A stretch of DNA of 64,000 nt from the NCBI GenBank assembly GCA_045592745.1, contig JAZNVH010000032.1, forward strand, positions 13,803 through 77,802, read 5' to 3'. The stretch comes from Aphodoplasma sp045592745. Lineage in GTDB: Bacteria; Bacillota; Clostridia; UBA1381; UMGS1253. The position numbers and the translations under genes were made by a program. Shown in pieces: positions 7,916-17,359 of the stretch; the stretch's first letter is position 1, and each line of letters starts with the position of its first letter. Under the pieces are notes generated by a model. The model was given only the letters and a program-made list of their open reading frames with translations. It was not told where the DNA came from and searched no databases.

Positions 7916-8362
7916 ATGAAAGTAATTTTACAAGCAGATGTAAAAGGCACAGGAAAAAAAGGTGAGATTAAAGAGGTTTCCGACGGCTATGCGCGTAATT
8001 TTTTGTTTCCGCGCAAGCTTGCAGTAGAGGCAAACAGCGCTAATCTTAATGCTGCAAAGGGACAACAGGAGGCGCAGGCATTCCATAAAGAGCAGGAAAA
8101 ACAGCAGGCTCTTGAGCTTAAGGCTAAAATTGACGCGGTAAGTGTATCTCTTAAAGCAAAAGCGGGTGCAGGCGGTAAGCTTTTTGGCTCAATAACGAGC
8201 AAGGATGTTTCTGAGGCTCTTAAAATGCAGCAGCATATCGTTGTTGATAAAAAGAAGTTTAATATGCCTGACGGTATTAAATCTATTGGTACAACACAGG
8301 TTGAGGTGCGAGTATATCCCGAAATTACGGCGAAACTTAAGGTTGTTGTTACTGAGGAGTAA
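7916..8362 (+). CDS. rplI: 50S ribosomal protein bL9
   Basis: A 148-residue protein starting MKVILQADVKG with the conserved loop GYARNFLFPRKLAV, the long connecting helix (KEQEKQQALELKAKI) and a C-terminal domain containing KLFGSIT. This is typical bL9, which binds 23S rRNA at the base of the L1 stalk. ATG at 7916 with GAAGGGAG upstream is the family start. An in-frame TTG 18 bases earlier is not needed. It lies 41 bases after gdpP and 29 before dnaB. Confidence 0.97.
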   Translation: MKVILQADVKGTGKKGEIKEVSDGYARNFLFPRKLAVEANSANLNAAKGQQEAQAFHKEQEKQQALELKAKIDAVSVSLKAKAGAGGKLFGSITSKDVSEALKMQQHIVVDKKKFNMPDGIKSIGTTQVEVRVYPEITAKLKVVVTEE

Positions 8363-8391
8363 TGTATATCTTGCTAAGGGGAGAATGAAAG

Positions 8392-9741
8392 ATGGATTTG
8401 GCGGGAAGAACAATGCCATACAGTGTCGAGGCTGAACAGTCGGTGCTCGGCGGCGTGCTTATTGACCACAACTGCATGGCAGCGGTAAGTGAACTTATAA
8501 GTGAAGATGATTTTTATTTTGAGCATAATAAGGCTATTTTTTCAGTTATGCTTGAGCTTTTTAATACAAATAGAGCTATTGATATTGTAACAGTGTCTGA
8601 TGCGCTTTCGGGTCAGAGCAAACTTGATGCGGTAGGTGGCATATCCTACTTATCAAATATTGCGGCGTCCGTTCCGACTACGGCAAATATTACCCAGTAT
8701 GCAAATATTGTAGCGCAAAAGGCTCTTTTGCGCCGCCTTATTGATGCGGGTAACTCGATTGTTAATATGGGTTATGATGCATCGGAAGAACCTGAAACGA
8801 TTTTGGAAAAGTCTGAAAAACAGATTTTTGATATACTTCAGGGTAAGGATTCGCGCAGCGTGGTTCGTATAAATGAGCTTTTGGGCGAAACCTTTAAAAT
8901 GATGCAGGATATGGCGGCAAAAAAAGGCAAGGTTACAGGTGTGCCCACAGGTTTTGGATACCTTGACCAGATGACGTCGGGGCTTCAGAAAAGTGATTTG
9001 ATTCTGATTGCGGCGCGTCCTGCTATGGGTAAAACGAGTTTCGCGTTAAATATTGCGCAAAATGCTGCCATTAAAGCAAACGTTACGACGGCAATATTTA
9101 ATCTTGAAATGTCAAAAGAACAGCTTGCGAGCAGAATTATATGTTCGGAGTCTGCGGTAAGTGTCGGAAAACTCCGTGACGGCACTATTGATGCAAACGA
9201 TTGGGCAAGCATTGGTGAAAATATGCAGCGCCTTGCAAAAGCACCGATTTTTATTGATGATTCTTCATCTGTAACAGTATCGGAAATCCGCGCAAAATGC
9301 CGTAGATTAAAACAGCAACACAATCTTGGGCTTGTAATTATAGATTATTTGCAGCTTATGCAGGGCACGGGCAAAAACAAGGGCGAAAACCGTCAGCAAG
9401 AGGTTTCGGAAATATCGCGTTCACTTAAAATTCTTGCAAAGGAAATACAGGTGCCGATTATAACGCTTTCGCAGCTTTCGCGCGGACCTGAGAGCAGAAC
9501 AAATAAGCGTCCGATGCTTTCTGACCTTCGTGAATCGGGTGCGATTGAGCAGGATGCTGATATTGTAATGTTTTTGTATCGTGATGAATATTACAATCCT
9601 GATTCACCTGATAAAAATGTTGCAGAGTGTATCGTAGCAAAGCACCGTAATGGTGAAACGGGCACGATTAAGTTTTGGTGGGACGGTGCACATACGCGCT
9701 TTTTACATATGGATAAACAGCAGAGTAACGAGGAAGTATAA
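8392..9741 (+). CDS. dnaB: Replicative DNA helicase DnaB
   Basis: A 449-residue helicase (called dnaC in Bacillus subtilis). The N-terminal domain begins MPYSVEAEQSVLGG, then a linker and a RecA-like motor follow with Walker A (AARPAMGKTS, about 206-215), LVIIDYLQLM as Walker B and the LSQLSRGPE and LSDLRESGAIEQDAD motifs. It unwinds the fork and is loaded by DnaI with DnaD, which are also encoded in this window near 60-62 kb. Its TAA overlaps the tilS ATG (TAATG), indicating coupled translation. No intein is visible. Confidence 0.97.
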   Translation: MDLAGRTMPYSVEAEQSVLGGVLIDHNCMAAVSELISEDDFYFEHNKAIFSVMLELFNTNRAIDIVTVSDALSGQSKLDAVGGISYLSNIAASVPTTANITQYANIVAQKALLRRLIDAGNSIVNMGYDASEEPETILEKSEKQIFDILQGKDSRSVVRINELLGETFKMMQDMAAKKGKVTGVPTGFGYLDQMTSGLQKSDLILIAARPAMGKTSFALNIAQNAAIKANVTTAIFNLEMSKEQLASRIICSESAVSVGKLRDGTIDANDWASIGENMQRLAKAPIFIDDSSSVTVSEIRAKCRRLKQQHNLGLVIIDYLQLMQGTGKNKGENRQQEVSEISRSLKILAKEIQVPIITLSQLSRGPESRTNKRPMLSDLRESGAIEQDADIVMFLYRDEYYNPDSPDKNVAECIVAKHRNGETGTIKFWWDGAHTRFLHMDKQQSNEEV

Positions 9742-11132
9742 TGGAAATCAAAACTGATTTTGAAAAAAAAGTATATGACTTTCTTATAAAAAACAAGCTT
9801 GTTAAAAGAGGGCAAAAGGTTTTGGTTTGTTTGTCGGGTGGTGCCGACTCGGTATGTCTTTTAAGGGTGATGCATTCTTTTAGAGAAATACTTAAGCTTG
9901 AGCTTGAGGCGGCGCATGTAAATCATATGCTTCGTGGCGAGGCGGCAGATAGTGATGAAGCGTTTTGCGCTAAACTTTGTAGTGAGCTTGGGGTTAAATT
10001 GCACGTTTTACGTGAAGATGTAGCTGCTCTTGCCAAAACTGTGAAAGAGAGCGTCGAGGCGGTTGCGAGAAAGGTAAGGTATGATTATTTTTTCTCGCTG
10101 AAGAATGAGTTTGGCTTTGATTTGGTTTTGACGGCGCACAATCAAAATGATAATGCTGAAACAAGCCTTATGTATTATCTTCGCGGCAGTGGAATTGACG
10201 GCATAAAGGGTATTTTACCAAAACGCGCCGATGGCATAGTGCGTCCGCTTTTGTGTGTATCAAGAAAAGAGATTGAGGATTATCTTAAAAAAATTTCGCA
10301 AAAGTTTGTTACTGATGCAAGCAATTTTGAAGATGTATATACGCGAAATAAAATTCGCCTCAATCTTATACCTGAACTTATAAAAAACTATAATGCAAAT
10401 TTGATTGAAGCGGTATCTGAAAATGCAATGCTTATTGGTATGGATTCGGTTTATTTAAACGCTCAGGCAAAAAAGCTTTTCTTTGATATGATGCATGAGT
10501 GTGAAAATGGTTTTTATATCGAGGTGGATGAATACAACAAAATAGACAAAGCACTGGCACTTAGGGTTATAAGAAATGCGATTTGTACGCTTCGTGGCAG
10601 CGACAAAGATATTTCATATGATACAGTGATGCGCTGTGACGATTTGTTTGGTGAGTGTGAAACTGCAAAAAAGGTGAGCCTTGCGACAAACCTTTTTGCA
10701 AGACGCGAATATGACAGAGTTTATTTTGAAAAAATGAAAGATGAGGGCGTTTTTTACTCTTATGAAGTAGAAATAGGAGAAACTGTTTATATAAAAGAGG
10801 CTGATATGAGTTTCAGGCTGTCATTGATTGACAAAATGCAGCCAAAAGAAAAAAACTGTGAATATTTTGATTATAATTTGCTCTGTGGGCAAATATATAT
10901 AAGAAGCAGAAAAAACGGTGACAGATTTTTGCCGTTTAATATGAAGGGGTCAAAAAAGCTTAAAGACTTTTTTATAGATGAAAAAATCAAACCATCTGTG
11001 CGTGATGTTTTGCCATTAGTTGTGTGTGAAGAGCAGATACTGTGGGTGTGCACGCTCAGAAGGAGCAATTTGTATAAAGTCGGTGAGCAAACAGATAAAA
11101 TACTGAAGATAGAATTTTGGGAGGGGCAATAA
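9741..11132 (+). CDS. tilS: tRNA(Ile)-lysidine synthetase TilS
   Basis: A 463-residue cytoplasmic enzyme that converts C34 of the CAU-anticodon tRNA-Ile to lysidine using ATP and lysine. The PP-loop SGGADS (about 31-36) and the catalytic-domain motifs HVNHMLRG and TAHNQND are visible, and the C-terminal domain contains GDRFLPFNMKGSKKLKDFF. Length is normal for the two-domain clostridial form. It overlaps dnaB and hpt by one base on each side. The tilS-hpt-ftsH order is conserved in Firmicutes. Confidence 0.95.
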   Translation: MEIKTDFEKKVYDFLIKNKLVKRGQKVLVCLSGGADSVCLLRVMHSFREILKLELEAAHVNHMLRGEAADSDEAFCAKLCSELGVKLHVLREDVAALAKTVKESVEAVARKVRYDYFFSLKNEFGFDLVLTAHNQNDNAETSLMYYLRGSGIDGIKGILPKRADGIVRPLLCVSRKEIEDYLKKISQKFVTDASNFEDVYTRNKIRLNLIPELIKNYNANLIEAVSENAMLIGMDSVYLNAQAKKLFFDMMHECENGFYIEVDEYNKIDKALALRVIRNAICTLRGSDKDISYDTVMRCDDLFGECETAKKVSLATNLFARREYDRVYFEKMKDEGVFYSYEVEIGETVYIKEADMSFRLSLIDKMQPKEKNCEYFDYNLLCGQIYIRSRKNGDRFLPFNMKGSKKLKDFFIDEKIKPSVRDVLPLVVCEEQILWVCTLRRSNLYKVGEQTDKILKIEFWEGQ

Positions 11133-11677
11133 TGTATATTCATGAGGACATCGAAAAAATATTGATTTCCGAGGAGGAGCTTGCAAAAAAAGTTGGTGAG
11201 CTTGCAGAAAAAATAAGCGAAGATTATAAGGGATGCGAAGTGCTTGTCGTAACTTTATTAAAGGGCGGAGTTATGTTCAGCGTTGACCTTATGAGAAAGC
11301 TTAGTATTCCTGTTGAAATTGATTTTATGAGCGTATCAAGCTATGGCTCATCATCGAAAACATCAGGAGTTGTAAAAATTGATAAAGACCTTGATAAGCC
11401 CATAGCGGGAAAACACGTGCTTTTGGTAGAGGATATAATAGACAGTGGTCTTACGCTTAATTATGTAAAGGATATTTTATTAAGCCGTGAGCCTGCAAGT
11501 CTTAAAATATGCACAATTTTAGATAAGCCTTCAAGAAGAAAGACAGAGGTTGATGTAGATTATACAGGCTTTGAAATTCCTGATGAATTTGTTGTAGGAT
11601 ATGGCCTTGATTATGCGCAAAAGCATAGAAATCTTCCATACGTGGGAATTTTAAAACGCAGTGTATATGAAAAATAA
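11132..11677 (+). CDS. hpt: Hypoxanthine(-guanine) phosphoribosyltransferase
   Basis: A 181-residue purine salvage enzyme that joins hypoxanthine or guanine to PRPP. The signature loop VLLVEDIIDSGLTL (PRPP-binding), LLKGGVMF, SVSSYGSSSKTSG and DYTGFEIPDEFVVGYGLDY are all standard HGPRT motifs. ATG at 11132 has GGGAGGGG 7 bases upstream and shares an A with the tilS stop. The 15-base-earlier ATT/ATG-like starts lack this spacing. An ftsH promoter follows. Confidence 0.95.
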   Translation: MYIHEDIEKILISEEELAKKVGELAEKISEDYKGCEVLVVTLLKGGVMFSVDLMRKLSIPVEIDFMSVSSYGSSSKTSGVVKIDKDLDKPIAGKHVLLVEDIIDSGLTLNYVKDILLSREPASLKICTILDKPSRRKTEVDVDYTGFEIPDEFVVGYGLDYAQKHRNLPYVGILKRSVYEK

Positions 11678-11706
11678 TAAAAAGTTTGAACAATTTGTAA
11701 AGAAGG

Positions 11707-11735
11707 TTGTATTAAAAGGACATTTATGATAATAT
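11707..11735 (+). promoter_or_regulatory. Possible ftsH promoter
   Basis: TTGTAT at 11707-11712 and TAATAT at 11730-11735 with a 17-base spacer, 28 bases before ftsH. The match is moderate. Confidence 0.4.
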
Positions 11736-11762
11736 ATTCTACGAGGAAAAGGAGTTGATAGC

Positions 11763-13697
11763 TTGAAAAAACATTTAAAAAGCTTTGGCTTTTATGTGGC
11801 TTTATTTGCCGTATTGTTAATATTGGTATATGCACTTTCGGGCACACAGTCTGCAGCTGTTAAAAAAGTTTATTCCGACCTTATTCGCGAGGTTGAAGCG
11901 GGAAGAGTTGTAGAGCTTACAGTTATAGAAAATACAGCTGTTGCGAAGCTCTCGGAGCCTATCAAGATTACCGATATGAATGGTAAGGTGATAAATGATA
12001 AGGTCGATAGGATAGAGGTTGACATTCCGAATATGCTTGTATTTGAGCAGGATTTGGGTGATACAATAAGAATGCAGGTGCGAGAGGGTAAGCTTAAATA
12101 TGATACACAGGCACCTGTAAGCCAGCCTTGGTGGGTATCTTTATTGCCTATACTTGGAACTGTTGGTCTTTTGATTTTTATTTACATTTTCTTTATGCAA
12201 CAGTCGGGTGGCGGTGGAAAGGCGATGTCTTTTGGAAAAAGCCGTGCAAAAGTTTCTACCGATGCCAACAGAAAAAAAGTGCTTTTTTCAGACGTTGCGG
12301 GAGCTGATGAGGAAAAGGCAGAGCTTGAAGAGATTGTTGACTTTTTAAGATATCCTAAAAAGTATATTGACCTTGGCGCGCGTATTCCGCGCGGTGTACT
12401 TTTGGTTGGCCCTCCCGGAACTGGTAAAACCCTTCTGGCAAAAGCTGTTGCGGGCGAGGCAGGTGTACCGTTCTTTAGTATAAGCGGTTCTGATTTTGTG
12501 GAAATGTTTGTTGGTGTCGGCGCATCAAGAGTGCGTGACTTGTTTGAACAGGCAAAGAAAAACAGTCCGTGTATCGTATTTATAGATGAGATTGATGCTG
12601 TTGGACGTCAGCGTGGAGCCGGTCTTGGCGGCGGACACGATGAAAGAGAACAGACTCTTAACCAACTGCTTGTTGAGATGGACGGTTTTGGTGAAAATGC
12701 AGGTGTTATCATATTGGCTGCTACAAACAGACCTGATATATTAGACCCTGCGCTTCTTCGTCCGGGACGTTTTGACAGACAGGTTGTTGTAGGTGTTCCT
12801 GATGTAGTTGGCAGAGAGGCTATTTTGAAGGTTCATTCAAGAGGCAAGCCGATTGGCGAAGATGTTGATTTGTCTGTTATTGCAAAAACTACGGCGGGTT
12901 TTACGGGGGCAGATCTTGAAAATCTTATGAATGAAGCTGCGCTTTTAGCAGCGCGAGAGAATGTGCCTCAAATACACATTAAACACCTTGAAGATGCAAT
13001 GCTCAAGGTTGTTATGGGTACGGAGAAAAAGTCGAGAAAAATTACTGCTCATGAAAAGAAGCTTACTGCGTATCATGAGGCAGGTCATGCTGTTATTGCA
13101 AAGCATTTGCCGACACAAGACCCCGTTCATGAGGTATCTATAATACCGCGTGGTATGGCAGGCGGTTATACGATGCATTTGCCAAGTGAGGATAAATGGT
13201 ATACTTCAAAAACTGAGATGACCGAAAATATTATCGCGCTTTTGGGTGGCCGTGTTGCAGAAAAGATTTCGCTTGATGACATAAGCTCTGGAGCATCTAA
13301 TGATATTGAGCGCGCTACTGATATTGCGAGAAAAATGGTTATGCAGTATGGTATGAGCGATAAGCTTGGACCGATTAACTATGGTGGCTCGGCGCATGAG
13401 GTGTTTATCGGACGTGATTTGGCTCAGTCGAAAAACTACAGCGAAGAGGTTGCGGCACGTATTGATGAAGAAATTAAAGATATTGTTGATTCGTGCTACA
13501 AAAAATGTGAAGAAATTTTGCGTTCCGACTTTGCGACGCTTGAAAGAGTTGCAAACGCTCTTATTGAGAGAGAAAAAATATCGGGCGCTGAGTTTGAAAA
13601 GCTTTTTGAAAATATAGCGCTTGATGATGCAGAGAGTCAGGTTGGAGAGAGTGTTTCAGACGAAGCTGTATCAAATGAAGAAAGTGAAAATGCGTAA
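11763..13697 (+). CDS. ftsH: ATP-dependent membrane zinc metalloprotease FtsH
   Basis: A 644-residue AAA+ protease anchored by two helices (about 7-27 and 125-144) flanking an extracytoplasmic domain. Walker A is GPPGTGKT (about 215-222), Walker B is IVFIDEIDAVG, the SRH lies at LAATNRPDILDPALLRPGRFD, the zinc site is HEAGH (438-442) and the third ligand region is SGASNDIERAT. It degrades misfolded and short-lived membrane and cytoplasmic proteins. The start is TTG at 11763 with AAAGGAG 8 bases upstream. The acidic C-terminal tail is ordinary. It has its own likely promoter. Confidence 0.97.
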   Translation: MKKHLKSFGFYVALFAVLLILVYALSGTQSAAVKKVYSDLIREVEAGRVVELTVIENTAVAKLSEPIKITDMNGKVINDKVDRIEVDIPNMLVFEQDLGDTIRMQVREGKLKYDTQAPVSQPWWVSLLPILGTVGLLIFIYIFFMQQSGGGGKAMSFGKSRAKVSTDANRKKVLFSDVAGADEEKAELEEIVDFLRYPKKYIDLGARIPRGVLLVGPPGTGKTLLAKAVAGEAGVPFFSISGSDFVEMFVGVGASRVRDLFEQAKKNSPCIVFIDEIDAVGRQRGAGLGGGHDEREQTLNQLLVEMDGFGENAGVIILAATNRPDILDPALLRPGRFDRQVVVGVPDVVGREAILKVHSRGKPIGEDVDLSVIAKTTAGFTGADLENLMNEAALLAARENVPQIHIKHLEDAMLKVVMGTEKKSRKITAHEKKLTAYHEAGHAVIAKHLPTQDPVHEVSIIPRGMAGGYTMHLPSEDKWYTSKTEMTENIIALLGGRVAEKISLDDISSGASNDIERATDIARKMVMQYGMSDKLGPINYGGSAHEVFIGRDLAQSKNYSEEVAARIDEEIKDIVDSCYKKCEEILRSDFATLERVANALIEREKISGAEFEKLFENIALDDAESQVGESVSDEAVSNEESENA

Positions 13698-13732
13698 AAA
13701 TTAAATTATTATAAACCAGGAGGCGTTTTAAT

Positions 13733-13933
13733 ATGAAAGTTACAAAGGATATGATTATTTTTGATGTGTTAAAGCTTGAACCGACAACGGCGCAGTTTTT
13801 TCTTGATATGGGAATGCACTGCCTTGGTTGTCCGTCAGCAAGTGGTGAATCTATAGAGGATGCGTGTGCTGTTCATGGGGTAGACCCCGATGAGCTTGTT
13901 AATAAGATTAACGAGTATCTTGAAAACAAATAA
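13733..13933 (+). CDS. DUF1858 small protein (ScdA N-terminal-like)
   Basis: A 66-residue cytoplasmic protein, essentially one DUF1858 domain. It has the MIIFDVL opening, PTTAQFFLDMGMHCLGCPSA with the CxxC-like CLGC pair, and a helical end. DUF1858 is found alone or fused to hybrid-cluster and ScdA/RIC iron-sulfur repair proteins, and a redox or metal role is suspected. AGGAGG lies 9 bases before the ATG. It follows ftsH by 35 bases and is probably co-transcribed. Confidence 0.85.
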   Translation: MKVTKDMIIFDVLKLEPTTAQFFLDMGMHCLGCPSASGESIEDACAVHGVDPDELVNKINEYLENK

Positions 13934-13945
13934 AAATTTACTACG

Positions 13946-13983
13946 CAAATGCGCAGCAGCATATATACGCGGCTGCGCATTTG
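13946..13983 (+). terminator. Strong hairpin, weak T-run
   Basis: A 12-base-pair perfect stem (13946-13957 with 13972-13983, 14-base loop) after the DUF1858 gene. No clear T-run follows, so termination would be imperfect. Confidence 0.45.
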
Positions 13984-14038
13984 ACAGTAGACGGGACATG
14001 CTGTTTTTTTGTATGTGGCGTCTAATTGGGGGATTATT

Positions 14039-15307
14039 ATGAGTGCTTACTTAAAACGCATTAAAGCAAAGATTGCTACGTTTTTTGCGGGCGGTTTTTT
14101 GATGCGTGAACAGAAGCTGTTTTTATCGACGGTGTCGCTGTTTTTTGTGGCGTCGGCATTTTCGGGAATATTTATAAATACGTTTATATATTTATGTGCT
14201 TATGCAAGTGGCGAGGTTGCATCCGGACTAAGAGCTGTGGCGTATTATAACCTTTGCATGTATAGTGCGATGGCGTTTTTTTCAGTTGTAACGGGAATTA
14301 TAGGTAAGGCTGTAAGCTCGCGTACGCTTATTTTTACGGGGCTTTTGCTGCATGCACTTTTATACATATTGCTGCTTTCCATGAAAAGCTCGTGTGTGAG
14401 TTATATATGGCTTTTAGGAATACTTAGCGGAATGGGCAGCGCATTTTTTAATTTTAATTACAGCAGCGGCGTTATGTATGTTACAAGTGCAGAGGGTAGG
14501 GGTTACTACCTTTTTATCCAGGGAATAATAAATTCTGCTTCTGCTGTGTTTGCGCCGCTTATAGCGGGTGTGCTTGCACAGCTTGTTGGTGGCATTAATG
14601 GCTATGTGACGCTGTTTGTTATATCGCTTATTATATTGATAGTAAGCATCATATGTTGTTTTTCACTGACTTATCAGGATGGGAAAAAGGGTGCTACGCA
14701 ATTTGGAAATGTATTTGTATTTTCGCTAAAAAATAAGCCTATGCGTCTGTGCGTGGCTTGTGATGCTGTGAGCGGAATTCGCGATGGCGTGGCTATGTTT
14801 TTGATTCCGCTTTTGATTTATACGCTTAAAATGTCCAATGCAGGTGTGGGCATATACATGTTCATATATGCACTTATACAGACTTTGGTTTCCTATTTTG
14901 CAAGGGTGTATGTTATAAGTAAAAATAAAATGGGAGTTACATTTGTTTCGTGTGTTTTATTTGCTTTGTCGGGATTTATACTTGCAAAAGGTTTTAATAC
15001 CTTAACGTTATTTTCTTATGGTTTTGTCAGTGCGCTTATTCAGGGGTTTTTCGTCACTGTGCCTTTTGAGTTGTTTTATGATGCGGCGTATAAAATTCCT
15101 CATGCAAGCCGAAAAAATCTTGAAATTTTATCGGTGCGCGAATTTTATATAAACATCGGACGTATAATAGGTGTATTTACCATTATGCTTGTTTTAAAGG
15201 AAACTACATGGGTAATTTATACAATAATTATTTTTGGAATACTGCAAATACTCTCGTGGATTATGCTTAGTTTGGCATCAAGGCAGCTTGAGAACAAAGA
15301 AGATTAA
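14039..15307 (+). CDS. MFS transporter, substrate unknown
   Basis: A 422-residue polytopic protein with about 12 predicted membrane helices and a hydrophilic central loop near residues 210-225, as in major facilitator permeases. Small residues (GILSGMGSAFFNFNYSSG) line the fourth/fifth helix region. No substrate signature is visible. ATG at 14039 is chosen because GGGGG lies 5-8 bases upstream; a TTG 30 bases earlier has no ribosome site. nagA follows 26 bases later, so an amino-sugar or wall-fragment substrate is possible, though that is only context. Confidence 0.75.
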   Translation: MSAYLKRIKAKIATFFAGGFLMREQKLFLSTVSLFFVASAFSGIFINTFIYLCAYASGEVASGLRAVAYYNLCMYSAMAFFSVVTGIIGKAVSSRTLIFTGLLLHALLYILLLSMKSSCVSYIWLLGILSGMGSAFFNFNYSSGVMYVTSAEGRGYYLFIQGIINSASAVFAPLIAGVLAQLVGGINGYVTLFVISLIILIVSIICCFSLTYQDGKKGATQFGNVFVFSLKNKPMRLCVACDAVSGIRDGVAMFLIPLLIYTLKMSNAGVGIYMFIYALIQTLVSYFARVYVISKNKMGVTFVSCVLFALSGFILAKGFNTLTLFSYGFVSALIQGFFVTVPFELFYDAAYKIPHASRKNLEILSVREFYINIGRIIGVFTIMLVLKETTWVIYTIIIFGILQILSWIMLSLASRQLENKED

Positions 15308-15333
15308 AAAATATTACATAACGGAGAAATGAT

Positions 15334-16458
15334 ATGTATACTATAAAAAATGCCAATGTTTTAAATGAAAATTTTATGTTTGAAAAGACTGATATAGCAG
15401 TTGAGGACAAAAAAATTGTAAAAATTGCGCCAAAGCTCTTTTTGGGAGATATTATAGAGGCTGATGAGGCTTATGTTTTGCCGGGACTTGTGAATATACA
15501 TACTCACGGAGCTATGGGACATGATGCTACGGGGTGTAATTACAAAGGCATCAATGCCATGAGTAAATATTGGGCAAAAACAGGTACGACATCTTTTCTT
15601 CCTACGGTGATGACTGCGCCTGAAAATGTATTGTGCTCTGCCATGGAGAAACTCAATAAGGCCATAGAGCGCGGTGTAGATGGTGCGTCGGTTATTGGAA
15701 TAAATATGGAAGGTCCGTATTTGTCAGAAAAGTATAAAGGTGCTCACAGACCTGATTGGCTTTGCAGTCCAAATGAGCTTGATTTTGATAAGGTACAACA
15801 GGCGGCTCAGGGAAATATCAGACTTGTTACTATTGCGCCTGAGATTGATGGAAGCGATGAATTTATAAAAAAATATGCCGGAAAGGTTTGTATTTCGCTT
15901 GGACATTCGAATGCGGATTATGATACATGTATGAGTGCATTTGAAAATGGTGCGGGTCAGGTTACTCACTTGTTTAACGCTATGCCTTCTGTTCATCACA
16001 GAGATTTACATCTTATTGAGGCGGCGTATGAGTGTGGTGCTATGGTTGAGCTTATTGGAGATGGTCTGCATGTAAAGAGTACGACTGCTATGATGGCGTA
16101 TAAATTATTTGGTGCTGACAGAATGATTTTAATAAATGACAGCGTTAATGCAGCGGGACTTGGTGAAGGGACATACGATTTTGGTGGATATGAGGTTACT
16201 GTCAAAGACGGCGTAGCAAGGCAGGCAGATGGTACAATATGCGGTGGAACAGCGTCGCTTTGGGATTGTGTTAAAAATATGGTTTCGTGGGGCGTAAGGC
16301 TTGAAGAGGCGGTAAAAATGGCATCATATAATCCTGCGCGTCAGGTTGGCCTTTTGGACAGCATAGGAAGCATAAAAGAGGGTAAGGATGCAGATTTTAT
16401 TATTGCTACAAAAGAGCTTGAAATTAAAGATGTGTTTATAAAAGGCAGAAAAATATAA
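15334..16458 (+). CDS. nagA: N-acetylglucosamine-6-phosphate deacetylase NagA
   Basis: A 374-residue amidohydrolase that deacetylates GlcNAc-6-P to GlcN-6-P in amino-sugar recycling. Metal and substrate residues are in place: NIHTHG (His56, His58), MEGPYL (Glu126), LGHSNADY (His191), VTHLFNAM (His212), GDGLHVK (His246) and catalytic Asp269 in LINDSVNAAG. ACGGAGA lies before the ATG. The partner nagB is not in the window. The preceding MFS gene may feed it. Confidence 0.95.
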   Translation: MYTIKNANVLNENFMFEKTDIAVEDKKIVKIAPKLFLGDIIEADEAYVLPGLVNIHTHGAMGHDATGCNYKGINAMSKYWAKTGTTSFLPTVMTAPENVLCSAMEKLNKAIERGVDGASVIGINMEGPYLSEKYKGAHRPDWLCSPNELDFDKVQQAAQGNIRLVTIAPEIDGSDEFIKKYAGKVCISLGHSNADYDTCMSAFENGAGQVTHLFNAMPSVHHRDLHLIEAAYECGAMVELIGDGLHVKSTTAMMAYKLFGADRMILINDSVNAAGLGEGTYDFGGYEVTVKDGVARQADGTICGGTASLWDCVKNMVSWGVRLEEAVKMASYNPARQVGLLDSIGSIKEGKDADFIIATKELEIKDVFIKGRKI

Positions 16459-16562
16459 ATTTTGGTAGACAATGCATATTTGCTATGTTAAAATATAGGT
16501 ATAATATGAATTTTAGTTGGTAGTTGTTTGGTTCGGCCCGTAGTGGCAGAAGGGAGAGTATT

Positions 16563-16862
16563 ATGGCTGAAAAGAAGACTAAAAATAAGCTTTTGATGTA
16601 TAAGGGAAAACCGCTTGTGCGTCAGGGAAATATGATTTATTACGGAAATCCGAGCGATAAGTATATTGTTTCGTTTGTGCTGAGCAATTTTGAAAAAAAT
16701 GGTGAAACAGAGGTTGCGGGACATGTTTCGGTACAGCTTCAGCAAAACGATAAATATCTTAATCCAAAAAATAAGCTGATAAAGAAAGCTGAACGTGATG
16801 AGCTTTGGTCAGCGCTTGATGTTGGCGTGTTCTGGCTTGAGGATGCGCTTTCACACGGTTGA
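16563..16862 (+). CDS. Small conserved-looking protein of unknown function
   Basis: A 99-residue soluble protein that I do not recognise. It has a Lys-rich start (MAEKKTKNK), then YKGKPLVRQGNMIYYGNPSD, a beta-rich middle (VSFVLSNFEKNGETEVAGHVSVQL) and a helical acidic end containing WSALDVGVFWLEDAL. No cysteine, signal peptide or membrane helix is seen. ATG at 16563 has GAAGGGAG upstream. A TAGACA (16466-16471) with TAAAAT (16489-16494), spacer 17, may be its promoter. A terminator follows, so it is probably transcribed alone. Confidence 0.7.
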   Translation: MAEKKTKNKLLMYKGKPLVRQGNMIYYGNPSDKYIVSFVLSNFEKNGETEVAGHVSVQLQQNDKYLNPKNKLIKKAERDELWSALDVGVFWLEDALSHG

Positions 16863-16888
16863 TATTAAAAAAAATTATATAAAAAGTA

Positions 16889-16925
16889 AAATTGAGATGT
16901 GAATTTTTGCATCTCGATTTTTTTG
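16889..16925 (+). terminator. Rho-independent terminator
   Basis: An 11-base-pair stem with one T-G pair (16889-16899 with 16910-16920) and a run of T after it. Confidence 0.8.
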
Positions 16926-17287
16926 TATCTTTTTATTTTGCTGTTGTATTTATTAAAAAAAACAATACCATAAAATTTTAGCTACTTTAAAAAAGTTTTA
17001 AAAAAATTGTGTCATTATAGGTAAAATGAGCGTAAAATAAATTGTTGCAAATGTTACAAAAAACGTCAAAAGTTAATAATTTGTCAGTGCAAAAAAGTTT
17101 GAAAATGATTTGTTTTGCAGAAAAATGCATAGATAGGCACAAAAAGTAAGTTGACAAACAAGCAGGGCTGTCAAAGGGTTAACAGTTGTTTCGGGCGTTT
17201 AGTGAGTGGCGAAAAGATTGTAAGCTATCAGTATATGAATAAATGTTAAAAAATATTACGAAATTTTAAAATAGTTGTTAAAAACAT
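16926..17287. other. Long AT-rich intergenic stretch without a supported gene
   Basis: About 360 bases between the terminator of the 99-residue gene and the promoter of the wall hydrolase. I find no ORF with a ribosome site, no tRNA and no riboswitch I can recognise. In particular I cannot fit a ydaO-type c-di-AMP riboswitch, which often precedes such hydrolases. It may hold upstream control sites. Confidence 0.5.
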
Positions 17288-17316
17288 TTGACAAAAGCAA
17301 AGAGATGTAGTACAAT
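17288..17316 (+). promoter_or_regulatory. Sigma-A-like promoter for the NlpC/P60 gene
   Basis: TTGACA at 17288-17293 and TACAAT at 17311-17316, spacer exactly 17, 44 bases before the start codon. Confidence 0.7.
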
Positions 17317-17359
17317 ATATAGTGTAGTTTGGAAATGGGATTTCTATGGAGGTTAAATA

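Noticed and set aside
16926..17287. ydaO-type c-di-AMP riboswitch before the wall hydrolase
   Set aside because: Such riboswitches often sit here, but I could not fit the conserved blocks to the sequence.
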